A DNA stretch of 64,000 nt from JBBSNV01 sp964458605 (GTDB lineage: Bacteria; Pseudomonadota; Alphaproteobacteria; Reyranellales; JAQSWP01), in the NCBI GenBank assembly GCA_964458605.1, contig CAYWLS010000001.1:248001-312000 (forward strand), given 5' to 3'. Below the pieces are notes generated by a model that saw only the letters and a list, made by a program, of their open reading frames with translations, had not been told where the DNA came from and ran no database searches. Below, one piece after another: positions 16,193 to 23,620 of this stretch. The number at the start of each line of letters is the position of its first letter. Positions within the stretch are counted from its first letter, which is position 1. The translations under genes and the position numbers were made by a program.

Positions 16193-16779
16193 GCGATTGG
16201 ACCGAAGCACAGAAACGAATCGAAATGGAAGCGGAAGCGTTGCGGGAGCTGGCGGCGACCGATCAAGCGGAAGCGTTCGAACTCGCGTTAGACATTCTAA
16301 GCTCAGCTTGGTTGATCGTTACAACGGGAGTCGGCAAGTCGGGGCTGATCGCGAGAAAGATAGCCGCGACTATGACATCGCTCGGATCACCGGCTGTGTT
16401 TGTCGATCCCGTGGCGGCAGCTCACGGCGATCTAGGATTGATCGCGGCCGGTTGTGTTGTGATCGCGCTGAGCAAGTCAGGCGACACCGTTGAGCTTGGT
16501 CCGATCCTAAGCCGTGTCGAACAGCTCGGGATCGGGCTGATCGGGATCACGGCCCGATCCGAATCGGCCTTGGCGCAGGCGGCATCGGCAACCCTGATCA
16601 TACCGCCGGGCGAGGCTGACCCTCGCGGGCTCGCACCAACCAGTTCAACAACCGCCATGGTCGCGCTCGGGGATGCACTGGCGTTGGCACTGGCTGACCG
16701 AGCCGGCTTTTCCCGCGCCGATTTTGCCCAAAATCACCCCGGGGGTTGGCTCGGGACGCTGCTTCAAGTTGTGGGCTGA
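16189..16779 (+). CDS. SIS-domain sugar-phosphate isomerase (KdsD/GutQ-like, no CBS domains)
   Basis: 196 residues. The sequence VTTGVGKSGLIARKIAATM...VDPVAAAHGDLGLI...SKSGDTVEL matches the SIS domain of arabinose-5-phosphate isomerases (KdsD/GutQ/KpsF), which interconvert ribulose-5-P and arabinose-5-P for Kdo synthesis. Chromosomal KdsD proteins are about 320-330 residues because two CBS domains follow; here the protein stops after the SIS domain, as in some short A5P isomerases. The AAHGDLG segment contains the catalytic His region. The ATG overlaps the upstream HNH stop (ATGA), suggesting coupled translation. It may modify surface sugars in an island-specific way; that is inference. Confidence 0.82.
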   Translation: MSDWTEAQKRIEMEAEALRELAATDQAEAFELALDILSSAWLIVTTGVGKSGLIARKIAATMTSLGSPAVFVDPVAAAHGDLGLIAAGCVVIALSKSGDTVELGPILSRVEQLGIGLIGITARSESALAQAASATLIIPPGEADPRGLAPTSSTTAMVALGDALALALADRAGFSRADFAQNHPGGWLGTLLQVVG

Positions 16780-16783
16780 CCCG

Positions 16784-16804
16784 AAAAAACCGCAGAAAAC
16801 CGCG
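16784..16804 (+). repeat. Internal copy of the island-end motif
   Basis: AAAAAACCGCAGAAAACCGCG, closely similar to the motifs at 465-487 and 23581-23601 near the island ends. It lies right after the SIS gene and may mark an old junction between two joined segments. The interval 16805-17129 shows no gene. Confidence 0.45.
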
Positions 16805-17129
16805 ACCGCGTTCAAACTAAACCACATTAATTTGAGCCGAGCCGATTAGAACGCGCCACAGCGGCACTTGCGCCGGCATACATCCGACTATCTGGACCGC
16901 CCAAATCGCGCCGTACGGGCTTCTAATGGACTCGTCTTACGCGGCTCCGCCCGTGTGGGGGCTGGAATTTCTTGACGAGAAAACCCCAGCGAAGTGTTTG
17001 GCTGAAAGTGTGAAAGTTTGTCAAAAGAAGTCGGAGCGGGGCCGCCAGAATCCCTAGAAAGCACGGTTTTAGTCGGTGTTGCGTTGCTGCCACAGGAATC
17101 ATGATCATTGAATACTATGAATACAGTTC

Positions 17130-17158
17130 TTGACGAACGGCGGTCTGGCCAGTATGAT
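17130..17158 (+). promoter_or_regulatory. Strong sigma-70-type promoter
   Basis: TTGACG (17130-17135), a 17-bp spacer, and TATGAT (17153-17158) form a near-consensus promoter. The predicted start is near 17165, giving a leader of about 165 nt before the ATG at 17329. Confidence 0.75.
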
Positions 17159-17164
17159 CGCCTC

Positions 17165-17328
17165 CGTTAAGTCGATCATACCCGGCCACCGGGTAGACCA
17201 GAAGCGAAGTAGAGCAGCGTCGTTTTGTTTATACCCCTTTGGGGTAGAGAAGCCGGCAAAGGTTGATTCCTTGCCAGCCGGCTGCGGGAAATATCCCGCG
17301 CACAACCGGGCTAACGGAGGGCAATCAT
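17165..17328 (+). promoter_or_regulatory. Highly structured 5' leader (candidate regulatory RNA)
   Basis: About 165 nt between a good promoter and the ribosome site hold several hairpins: ACCCGGCCACCGGGT region (from about 17180), TACCCC-TTT-GGGGTA near 17238-17252, GCCGGC...GCCGGC enclosing GGCAaAGG-N6-CCTTGCC (about 17259-17283), and GCGGGA-AATA-TCCCGC (about 17284-17300), then GGAGGG before the ATG. I do not recognise a known riboswitch class. The density of stable stems suggests translational or attenuation control. Confidence 0.5.
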
Positions 17329-18135
17329 ATGGACAGGCAAAACAACAACCGGGCGGCGTTCGTTCGCCCCGATGGTATTCGTTCCCCGACCGTTGTTCTT
17401 ACACCGGCAATGGTGATTGAAGCGCGGCGGGCTGCAAAGCAGGGTGTCGCAAATCGCGAGATTGCTAAGCAATTTGGCGTCAAGGAGCAGACGCTGTACT
17501 CGGCCGTGACGGGGCAGACCTGGAGCTATTTGAACAATATCGAGGCCCCTGCGCCTTCTACGCTCAGTAGCGAGCGGCCGAAAGATTATGTGCTCGATCA
17601 ATCAGCAATGCAGGTTATTGAGGTGGCCCTGTTACCGCCGCGCTTCACGGTGTTGACAGCAGAAATGGTCATCGAGGCCCGGAACATCCTGAATGCCGAC
17701 CCTTTTTACTCCGTACAGGCACTGGCGGAGGAATGGGGGGTAAACGCCGGGACGCTGAGGACGGCGATTATCGGTAAAAAAGGTTGGTGCGACCGCGATG
17801 ATCTACCGCCGCCTGTCGATATTCGGGCACGCAAGGTCGAGATAACAGCAGCGCGAACTGCACTGAAAAAATTGAAACGGTGGAAGGAGCGTGAGGCAGC
17901 ACGTAAGGCTGCGATTGAGCGGCGGCTTGAACAGTTGCTCGCGAGGGCCAAGCCGAAAAAAAACGGAATGAGCGCGGCGCTCGCCATCCGAGCCCGTGAA
18001 CTCGCTCACGCGAGGCAATTGGACGCTTATGCATTCGCGGTCGAACACCATGTTCCGGTTGGAACCGTGTTCGATGTCGTTGCGGGTCGCCGTTGGAGTG
18101 AACTGGATCAGTTCATTCCGCCTGTCGGGCGCTGA
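17329..18135 (+). CDS. Protein with three helix-turn-helix repeats
   Basis: 268 residues from the ATG at 17329, preceded by CGGAGGG. Three repeats share the pattern LT/S-x-x-M/A-x-I-x-A-R ... A..(F/W)GV/V....TL/VF..V.G..W..L: residues ~24-68 (ending GQTWSYL), ~110-155 (ending GKKGWCDRDDL) and ~215-265 (ending GRRWSEL). The G-x-x-W-x-x-L ending is typical of HTH modules found in phage proteins and homing endonucleases (NUMOD-like), used to read long DNA sites. A basic helical linker lies between repeats 2 and 3 (LKKLKRWKEREAARKAAIERRLEQLL). Likely a sequence-specific DNA-binding protein without a nuclease domain. It heads an operon-like run with the next two frames. Confidence 0.75.
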   Translation: MDRQNNNRAAFVRPDGIRSPTVVLTPAMVIEARRAAKQGVANREIAKQFGVKEQTLYSAVTGQTWSYLNNIEAPAPSTLSSERPKDYVLDQSAMQVIEVALLPPRFTVLTAEMVIEARNILNADPFYSVQALAEEWGVNAGTLRTAIIGKKGWCDRDDLPPPVDIRARKVEITAARTALKKLKRWKEREAARKAAIERRLEQLLARAKPKKNGMSAALAIRARELAHARQLDAYAFAVEHHVPVGTVFDVVAGRRWSELDQFIPPVGR

Positions 18136-18137
18136 TC

Positions 18138-18614
18138 ATGCCACGCAAACAGCAAAAGGTGCCATTGGCCAAGTCGGTCGCCGATCTTCAATGGTCAATG
18201 GATAAGGATCGGCAACGACTCGAATCGCTTATCATCGAAGCCATTTGCTCAACGACCGGCGATGATCGCGACCTCGAAATTGATAGCGCGGCGATCCGGT
18301 TGACCAATCCGCTAGTAGACTTCGAACTGGAACCGAGTGGTGGTCCATGGTTGACGGCGACTGTCGATCAGCCCTTCGGCTTCGTGAGCTTCCCCGAGGG
18401 GATCAGCACAAGGGCATTCGTTGTCATTGATGTCGCGGCGGCAGTGATCGCAGTCAGGTTCAACGGCGGTCGCCCAAATCCGGATCAGGTTGATCAGCTT
18501 TGCGCGATCAATTGGTTCGAAGCGGCTCCGGGATCGACAACGTTCGTCACCGTGTTGCCGGCGGCTAAAGCGGCTCGATCAACAAAGTGTCGTGTGCCCG
18601 GCGCAGCCCGATGA
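18138..18614 (+). CDS. Hypothetical protein
   Basis: 158 residues starting two bases after the HTH-repeat gene stop, so probably translationally coupled to it. The N-terminus is basic and helical (KQQKVPLAKSVADLQWSMDKDRQRLESLI). The middle is a beta-rich domain (FELEPSGGPWLTATVDQPFGFVSFPEG) and the end is basic. No signal peptide or membrane segment. Family not recognised. Confidence 0.6.
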   Translation: MPRKQQKVPLAKSVADLQWSMDKDRQRLESLIIEAICSTTGDDRDLEIDSAAIRLTNPLVDFELEPSGGPWLTATVDQPFGFVSFPEGISTRAFVVIDVAAAVIAVRFNGGRPNPDQVDQLCAINWFEAAPGSTTFVTVLPAAKAARSTKCRVPGAAR

Positions 18615-19030
18615 TGATAGATGCTCCGCCCGTGGCGGCGATTGCTGGTACAGTAGAGAATCTGTTGCTTTTCAATTGCAATAAAAGCCCGCGCGGCAAA
18701 ACTTGGCTCGGCCATCAATGCGCAAAGGAAGAAGCGACAGACGGAATTTTTGTGAAGAAATATCAAACGCCCGGGAAACCGCGCAAAACGCGGTATGTGA
18801 ATTTCGCATGTGATCGGGGCAAGACTTGTTTGAGACTTATTGAAGACTTGTTGAGCGAGAAGTCTCAAACAAGTCTTCAAAACGTTACAACGAAATTCTC
18901 AATCCGGCATTTCGAGCCATGCATAACTGTGGCTTGTGCTGATCTCCGTATGACGCCTATATCGGCTGGCGGTCGGCGGCAAAGTAAATTGGTTCGACCT
19001 ACATCGGCTTTCGACTCTGTTGGCAAATGA
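18611..19030 (+). CDS. Possible small protein overlapping a large inverted repeat (doubtful)
   Basis: 139 codons starting at an ATGATG that overlaps the upstream stop. The first half (LLLFNCNKSPRGKTWLGHQCAKEEA...KTRYVNFACDRGKTCLRLIEDLL) has natural composition with four cysteines; the second half looks less natural. The frame runs through the 18-bp inverted repeat at 18821-18877. It may be a short real gene whose end has decayed, or only a chance frame. The ribosome site is poor and relies on overlap coupling. Confidence 0.35.
   Translation: MMIDAPPVAAIAGTVENLLLFNCNKSPRGKTWLGHQCAKEEATDGIFVKKYQTPGKPRKTRYVNFACDRGKTCLRLIEDLLSEKSQTSLQNVTTKFSIRHFEPCITVACADLRMTPISAGGRRQSKLVRPTSAFDSVGK
18821..18877. 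repeat. 18-bp perfect inverted repeat
   Basis: AAGACTTGTTTGAGACTT (18821-18838) and its exact inverse (18860-18877) with 21 bases between; the spacer contains a third, partial copy (GAAGACTTGTTGAG). As RNA this gives a long stable stem; as DNA it could be a protein-binding site or a residue of a small mobile element. No T run follows. Confidence 0.7.
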
Positions 19031-19039
19031 GGAATTGCA

Positions 19040-19303
19040 ATGATTGATGAATTGAACAGCGAGCACACGAATCACGAACGCCAGTTCGCGGAGTCCTTCG
19101 TAGTTCTTAACACCTTGGTAGGCTATGGGGGTGGGTTGTTCACAATTGGCGAGTTGACCACTGCCGAACTGGACGAGGTCGCAGAGGAACAGTTCGCATT
19201 GGCTAAGGCGTACTTTGCTGAGAACGAGCTCGCGCTGGCTCAAACGTTTTTTGCGAAGGCTGTGCTTTATAAGTCGATTGTCAACCGAGCACTCAAGGTC
19301 TAG
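19040..19303 (+). CDS. Small acidic hypothetical protein
   Basis: 87 residues, acidic and helical, with an Ala/Glu/Phe-rich second half (VAEEQFALAKAYFAENELALAQTFFAKAVLY) resembling a single TPR-like helical pair. The ATG follows a weak AGGAATTGCA site. The stop overlaps the stop of the convergent SRAP gene by four bases. Function unknown. Confidence 0.55.
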   Translation: MIDELNSEHTNHERQFAESFVVLNTLVGYGGGLFTIGELTTAELDEVAEEQFALAKAYFAENELALAQTFFAKAVLYKSIVNRALKV

Positions 19304-19965
19304 CCAAGCGGTTCGATCAAGTCCGGGCTGTTATTCTTCACGCTACCCACGCGCTTATCGACGGGGTGAAATTCAAATTCACCCTGAGGGACGGTGAGCA
19401 ACTGGGCAGCGGCTTCTGAATCGTCGCCGGTCCATTGGTCAAACTCACCGGGAACTAACACTCGGGGCATTCTATCGTGCAGCTTGGCAATGGCCGGGTT
19501 CGCCTCAGTCGTGACGATAGTGAAGCTTTCGACCGGATCGCCACCATCCTTCGGGGTCCATCGATCCCACAGGCCGGCGAAGGCGAAACCATCCACCTTG
19601 GGCCGAATGAAAAATGGCTGTTTGTGTTCGCCCTTGCGCTGCCATTCATACCAGCCGCTCGTTGGGATCAGGCAGCGGCGCTTGGCGAACGATTGCTTGT
19701 ACATGACAGACGTTCTGACCGTTTCGGCCCGTGCATTGATCGTGCTGTATGAGCTTTTGCCGTCTTTGCTGAAAAATGGGATCAGTCCCCATTTGGCCTG
19801 AGCCAATTCGCGTCCAGACTTGCCCGGTCGGACAATCGGCATGATCCGCGTTGGGGCGACGTTGTAGTCGGGTTGGAAATTCGACGGCGGCACCTTGGGC
19901 GATGTCAGCCGATAGAGCTCAACGAGCTCGCGCCAAGTGTAGAGGTTGGTATATCGGCCACACAT
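19300..19965 (-). CDS. SRAP-domain protein (YedK/HMCES family)
   Basis: 221 residues beginning MCGRYTNL. The open frame extends upstream, but SRAP proteins need Cys2 exposed at the N-terminus, so the ATG at 19965 is the true start. Family residues are visible: Cys2, NVAPT near residue 35, NARAETV (Asn and Glu of the active site near residues 75-79), SGWYEW near residue 104, and HDRMP with the active-site His near residue 165. The family forms a covalent thiazolidine link to abasic sites in single-stranded DNA, protecting them during replication. It pairs with a second minus-strand gene directly upstream. Frequent on phages and islands. Confidence 0.93.
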   Translation of the reverse strand: MCGRYTNLYTWRELVELYRLTSPKVPPSNFQPDYNVAPTRIMPIVRPGKSGRELAQAKWGLIPFFSKDGKSSYSTINARAETVRTSVMYKQSFAKRRCLIPTSGWYEWQRKGEHKQPFFIRPKVDGFAFAGLWDRWTPKDGGDPVESFTIVTTEANPAIAKLHDRMPRVLVPGEFDQWTGDDSEAAAQLLTVPQGEFEFHPVDKRVGSVKNNSPDLIEPLG

Positions 19966-19967
19966 GG

Positions 19968-20393
19968 TTAGCTGAATAGCCTTCGGAAAAAACCATATCC
20001 CGCTGCCTTTTGCATCGCAGCCATCGTCTTTGGCGTTGCATGGCAACTGGCTGCCCAATTCACGGTAACAAGGTTGAAGGCAGTAAAGAGGTCGGATGTC
20101 GAGACCTGGATATTTCTTGAAGATGCAGCCGACCAAAGAGCCCGCGTAATCTCTTTGAGGGCCCTGCCACAGTCTCCTGAGAATATGCCCAAGAGATCGG
20201 CTTGAGGAATCCTTCCGAACTCATCGATAAAGTCGGATACGAGTTCAGCCATTTGCGGGCCAAGCTCTGATGACATTCCAGCAATTGCCGACCTACAGCT
20301 ATCTAGAGAAAGTTCGTGAACCTGGTTCATCACCAGTTCAGCATATCGCCGGCCTGCGAATTGCGCCTGTAAATCGTCTAGATCGACGGTCAT
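19968..20393 (-). CDS. Hypothetical protein upstream of SRAP gene
   Basis: 141 residues from the ATG at 20393, chosen because AGGA lies 8 bases upstream. Mostly helical, with no membrane segment (DLDDLQAQFAGRRYAELVMNQVHELSLDSC..., then a Ser/Ala-rich end). The stop lies only two bases before the SRAP start, so the two are co-transcribed. Family not recognised. It may be a partner of the SRAP protein in DNA-damage handling; this is context only. Confidence 0.65.
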   Translation of the reverse strand: MTVDLDDLQAQFAGRRYAELVMNQVHELSLDSCRSAIAGMSSELGPQMAELVSDFIDEFGRIPQADLLGIFSGDCGRALKEITRALWSAASSRNIQVSTSDLFTAFNLVTVNWAASCHATPKTMAAMQKAAGYGFFRRLFS

Positions 20394-20491
20394 GGTTGCG
20401 ATCCTAGCTGCGTCCCGTGTCCGAGCCAATATGCCGAAACGCAACTGCCGGTAGCTTCCGCTGATTCTTAGTCTCGCGTAAAGTACCGCTT

Positions 20492-21022
20492 ATGTGGCGC
20501 AACGCTCACACTTTGGTAACGGCGGTCCTGATTGGCGGACTCATCGGGGCAGGCTCGGTCATTCTGTTCGAGCAACGCGGCCAATCGTCCAACTTCGATG
20601 ATCCTGGATCGTTGGTCGGGCAAGCTTCGGTGATCGACGGCGACACTCTGGAAATTCACGGTCGCAGGATCAGGCTATGGGGGATCGATGCTCCGGAGTC
20701 GCGCCAACTCTGTCGCGACAAGGATGATCACGACTACCGATGCGGTCAGGTCGCCGCGAATGCCCTGGCGGATAAGATCGCCCGTCATGTGGTCGATTGC
20801 CAACAACGCGGCACGGATCGGTATCACCGCGTCGTTGCCGTGTGTCGGGCCGACGGTGTTGAACTCGGGCGATGGATGGTTGAAAGCGGCAACGCGGTTG
20901 AATGGCGTCGCTATTCGGGCGGCTTCTACTCCGATGCAGATGACCTGGCGCGGACCAATCGGGCGGGTCTATGGGCGGGGAGCTTTGAGTTTCCTTGGGA
21001 TTGGCGGCAACAACGCAGGTAG
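20492..21022 (+). CDS. Membrane-anchored thermonuclease (SNase-like)
   Basis: 176 residues. A hydrophobic N-terminal helix (LVTAVLIGGLIGAGSVILF) anchors or exports the protein. The SNase domain follows: VIDGDTLEIHGRRIRLWGIDAPES contains the calcium-binding Asp, the Arg and the catalytic Glu regions, and DRYHRVVAVC holds the second Arg. Four cysteines (CRDKDD, YRCGQ, DCQQR, AVCRA) could form disulfides in the periplasm. It hydrolyses DNA/RNA nonspecifically. Common in alphaproteobacterial mobile regions. It starts about 100 bases from the divergent SRAP pair. Confidence 0.9.
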   Translation: MWRNAHTLVTAVLIGGLIGAGSVILFEQRGQSSNFDDPGSLVGQASVIDGDTLEIHGRRIRLWGIDAPESRQLCRDKDDHDYRCGQVAANALADKIARHVVDCQQRGTDRYHRVVAVCRADGVELGRWMVESGNAVEWRRYSGGFYSDADDLARTNRAGLWAGSFEFPWDWRQQRR

Positions 21023-21034
21023 GAGAGGCGGCAA

Positions 21035-21280
21035 ATGACTGAAGCATTGATAGCACTCTCGGCATTGCAACTGATCGTGCTTTTTTTGATCGCTTATCGG
21101 TTGGAGTTTTTGCTCGATACGCGGAGCGCGGCAAGGTTTGTTGATTTGCAGTTGGAACGACTTGATCAAATAGAATCGGAAATACGAAGGAACAAGGGTA
21201 CGGCTACGGTTTGCGACCCTGGCGAGATCGTAAGGCTACTTCGAAGGGGCTCTCTGTACGATACGGAAGAACGCTACTAG
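21035..21280 (+). CDS. Small membrane-anchored protein (hypothetical)
   Basis: 81 residues: N-terminal hydrophobic helix (ALIALSALQLIVLFLIAYRLEFLL), then a charged helix (RFVDLQLERLDQIESEIRRN). It starts 12 bases after the thermonuclease stop with a GGAGAGG site. The layout resembles small phage-type membrane proteins. Function unknown. Confidence 0.6.
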   Translation: MTEALIALSALQLIVLFLIAYRLEFLLDTRSAARFVDLQLERLDQIESEIRRNKGTATVCDPGEIVRLLRRGSLYDTEERY

Positions 21281-21303
21281 CAAATAAGCTCGGAGAGGGA
21301 ACG

Positions 21304-21588
21304 ATGCGCGGATACGAATACGGACCCAATTGGCCATTCGACGGTACGGTCGGCGGGATAAGCGCGATTATCCTGATCGTGCTGATCGTCACTTGGATAT
21401 TGTGGTTCTTTCTGCCGTTCGCCGTGTTTGGGATCAAATCGCGTCTCGACACGATCATCGCTCAGCAACGCGAACTGATCGATTTGCTCAGCGGCAAAGC
21501 GCGGCCGAAACAGCCATCCCCGTATGAGTTCCCGCTTGAGGATACTCGACCGGCAACGAAGCCGGATCGGATAGAGCCGCAGTTCTAG
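21304..21588 (+). CDS. Small membrane protein (hypothetical)
   Basis: 94 residues from the ATG at 21304 (GGAGAGGGA upstream). One long hydrophobic segment (ISAIILIVLIVTWILWFFLPFAVFGI), then a coiled-coil-like stretch (KSRLDTIIAQQRELIDLLSGK) and a Pro-rich tail. Same architecture as typical bacterial 'DUF4083-like' membrane proteins. Follows the previous small membrane gene directly. Function unknown. Confidence 0.65.
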   Translation: MRGYEYGPNWPFDGTVGGISAIILIVLIVTWILWFFLPFAVFGIKSRLDTIIAQQRELIDLLSGKARPKQPSPYEFPLEDTRPATKPDRIEPQF

Positions 21589-21598
21589 GGGGAATGGA

Positions 21599-22471
21599 AT
21601 GTTGATCTTCAATGAACTGCTTCAGAAAGTCGGCATTGAGCCCGGCAATGCAATTCTGATGCGGCACAGTCCGACGGACAGTATGTCCATGCCTATCCTG
21701 CTATCGCTTGCCAATGATCGACCTGAGATTTTCAACGCGTTTCAGCAGACGCAGAAGGAACGTGAGCAAGGCCAATTGCAGCGGGCAGGGTATGTCGCCT
21801 CGTTCATCGGCCAAAAGCCGGGGAGCGCGACGTTTGTCGGACTGTACAAGAACGCGGGCTCGCGGGTCGTAAAAGCGGATGATTATTGGAACGTGCCAGG
21901 TCACGCGGCGCTCAAGGGCCTAGGGATGACAGGGCCGGGGCAAAACGATTCACTGATATTCGATCTTCAATTGCTGCCTGCCTTATCGCAGTGGAAAGGA
22001 AAGCTAATCATAGAGTGGTCTATTCCTGCTCGCCCTTGGGTTCGGCTCGCACCCAACAACCCATTCGAGGTGCAGGCCATACTTGAGGAAAGTCTATTGG
22101 CAAAGGCAATGCCCGCTTGGGACGAACTGGTCGTGACTTGGCCGCAATTGGCGTCAAACTCATTGCCGACAAGCTGGCAAGATGAATTGCGCCGGCTGCG
22201 CGGGGTTTACTTCATCTATGATCGCGCGGACGGCAAAGGTTATGTCGGGTCTGCCTATGGAGCGGAAAACATTCTGGGGCGGTGGCAGCACTATGGAGCG
22301 ACCGGACACGGCGATAACAAGTGGTTACTAGATCGGAACCCTGACCAATTCGAGTTTTCCATTCTTGAGTTGGCCGGAAGATTTGATGACCTGGATTCGG
22401 TAATCGAGATGGAGCGTAAATGGAAGCTGCGGCTTCACACGCGCCATCCCGAGGGGTTGAATGGTAACTGA
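21599..22471 (+). CDS. GIY-YIG nuclease-domain protein
   Basis: 290 residues. The C-terminal third is a GIY-YIG domain: GVYFIYDRADGKGYVGSAYG (the GVY...YVG signature near residue 203), R in LGRWQHY, and a Glu in IEMERKWKL near residue 279. Residues 1-190 form a conserved-looking N-terminal region (NELLQKVGIEPGNAILMRHSP) seen in bacterial GIY-YIG proteins of unknown role. It should cut DNA as a one-metal nuclease; possible roles are restriction, repair or mobility. No methyltransferase is visible nearby. Confidence 0.85.
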   Translation: MLIFNELLQKVGIEPGNAILMRHSPTDSMSMPILLSLANDRPEIFNAFQQTQKEREQGQLQRAGYVASFIGQKPGSATFVGLYKNAGSRVVKADDYWNVPGHAALKGLGMTGPGQNDSLIFDLQLLPALSQWKGKLIIEWSIPARPWVRLAPNNPFEVQAILEESLLAKAMPAWDELVVTWPQLASNSLPTSWQDELRRLRGVYFIYDRADGKGYVGSAYGAENILGRWQHYGATGHGDNKWLLDRNPDQFEFSILELAGRFDDLDSVIEMERKWKLRLHTRHPEGLNGN

Positions 22472-22505
22472 GTAAAGGGCGTTTCATCCAAACAATGGGG
22501 ATACC

Positions 22506-22691
22506 ATGCCAGACGATAAGTCGAAAAAGGGCAACGCTGATAGAAAGCGTGTGTCAACGAAAGAGCGGTATGAAGTTGACTATGAGGCGAAAAAGACCGG
22601 GAAGTCCGCTCAACAGGTTAAAGATGCAGCTAAGAAGGTCGGACCTAGCCGGGCGAAGATCGAAGCGGAGTTGAAGAAGAAAAAGCGTTAG
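22506..22691 (+). CDS. DUF3606 small basic protein
   Basis: 61 residues: MPDDKSKKGNADRKRVSTKERYEV..., KTGKSAQQVKDAAKKVGPS. This matches the DUF3606 pattern of small proteins common in alphaproteobacteria, often near stress or mobile genes. Lys-rich, helical. Function unknown. Confidence 0.8.
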   Translation: MPDDKSKKGNADRKRVSTKERYEVDYEAKKTGKSAQQVKDAAKKVGPSRAKIEAELKKKKR

Positions 22692-22749
22692 GCGGTCTAA
22701 ATGGCGTCCCTAACAGGGACGCCATTTGAATGCGTATAAGTGGCTCGTT

Positions 22750-23400
22750 TTATTCGGAGGCCTTGCCGCCACGGCCATTTCCTCTGTCATTTGAGCCACT
22801 GGATGAATTGCCAGACGGAAAAGGTGTGACTTGATCCACTAGATAGTGGCCGCTGGGAACGTACTCTTCTTCGCCGGGCTTCACTTTGTGGATTGTTTTG
22901 AACACGGGCCCCGCGTTGCAGTACGGGTCTATTGGAGTGGTGTCAGGAGGCTCACCTACACTTGCATTCCTAGCACCCGGAACCGCCCCGGCTGTTATGC
23001 CAGTGAACGGCAGAATTTTGGTTGCCGAATCGGTTATGGCAGTGATTAGAGAGGACCCGGCCGGCTCGGAGCCATATGTAATGCTGGCTACCGTTCCATT
23101 CGCGTTGTAGTCGATTTTGACGTTGCTTTTAGCAAGCAAGGGGAACTCAGGCTTGATGTAATACTTTCCCGTGGGGTAATACACGAATTGCGATATGGGC
23201 ACCGGCTTGCAGGTGCCGTAGTACTTGCCAGCGTAGGACTTCAGTTCGCCGTCCGCGCGATAGCGTTCCATGCGGTAGGCGACGAACCCCTTCTCAGGCG
23301 TGTCAGAGATAACGCCGCCCTTCTCCTCGTAAGTTTGGATGTCCCCTGAGCACGCGCTCAACCCGATCAGCGCGGCCGTTGCCAGTAGCATCGCTTTCAT
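22750..23400 (-). CDS. Predicted lipoprotein (hypothetical)
   Basis: 216 residues from the ATG at 23400. The N-terminus MKAMLLATAALIGLSACSGD is a lipoprotein signal with lipobox LSAC, so the mature protein starts at Cys17 and is lipid-anchored. The body is beta-rich (KGGVISDTPEKGFVAYRMERY..., KIDYNANGTVASITYG) and ends in a Gly/Ser/Asn-rich tail. It is the last gene before the right end of the island. No family recognised. Confidence 0.72.
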   Translation of the reverse strand: MKAMLLATAALIGLSACSGDIQTYEEKGGVISDTPEKGFVAYRMERYRADGELKSYAGKYYGTCKPVPISQFVYYPTGKYYIKPEFPLLAKSNVKIDYNANGTVASITYGSEPAGSSLITAITDSATKILPFTGITAGAVPGARNASVGEPPDTTPIDPYCNAGPVFKTIHKVKPGEEEYVPSGHYLVDQVTPFPSGNSSSGSNDRGNGRGGKASE

Positions 23401-23498
23401 GATCGTCCCCGTGGTTGTGAGTACCGCTATACTAGACAACCAATGCGATAGTTCGGCAACCTGTCATTTCTGCCAGGGGCAATTTTTGTCAATACACT

Positions 23499-23522
23499 GG
23501 GTTCGAATCGGAAAGGGGACGC
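23499..23522 (+). repeat. Degenerate second copy of the tRNA-Glu 3' end
   Basis: GGGTTCGAATC (23499-23509), 5 bases, then GGGGACGC (23515-23522). The tRNA-Glu gene has the same two blocks with the same 5-base spacing (414-424 and 430-437). The intervening bases are changed. It is probably an old attachment site, 100 bp inside the present attR. Confidence 0.55.
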
Positions 23523-23539
23523 TAAAAATCGAGGTTTGC

Positions 23540-23601
23540 TTGTCGGATTTTTAGTCCAAAATCGAATCCGACAACCTTGAAAAAACCGCAGAAATGCGCG
23601 G
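23540..23601 (+). repeat. Right-end copies of integrase-type motifs
   Basis: TTGTCGGATT (23540-23549) and AATCCGACAA (23565-23574) form a 10-bp inverted repeat, as at 516-538 on the left. It is followed by TTGAAAAAACCGCAG and a GC-rich partial hairpin ending at 23601, as at 465-487. Same motifs, opposite order relative to att. Confidence 0.55.
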
Positions 23602-23620
23602 ATAAATTGATGATTCTTAT

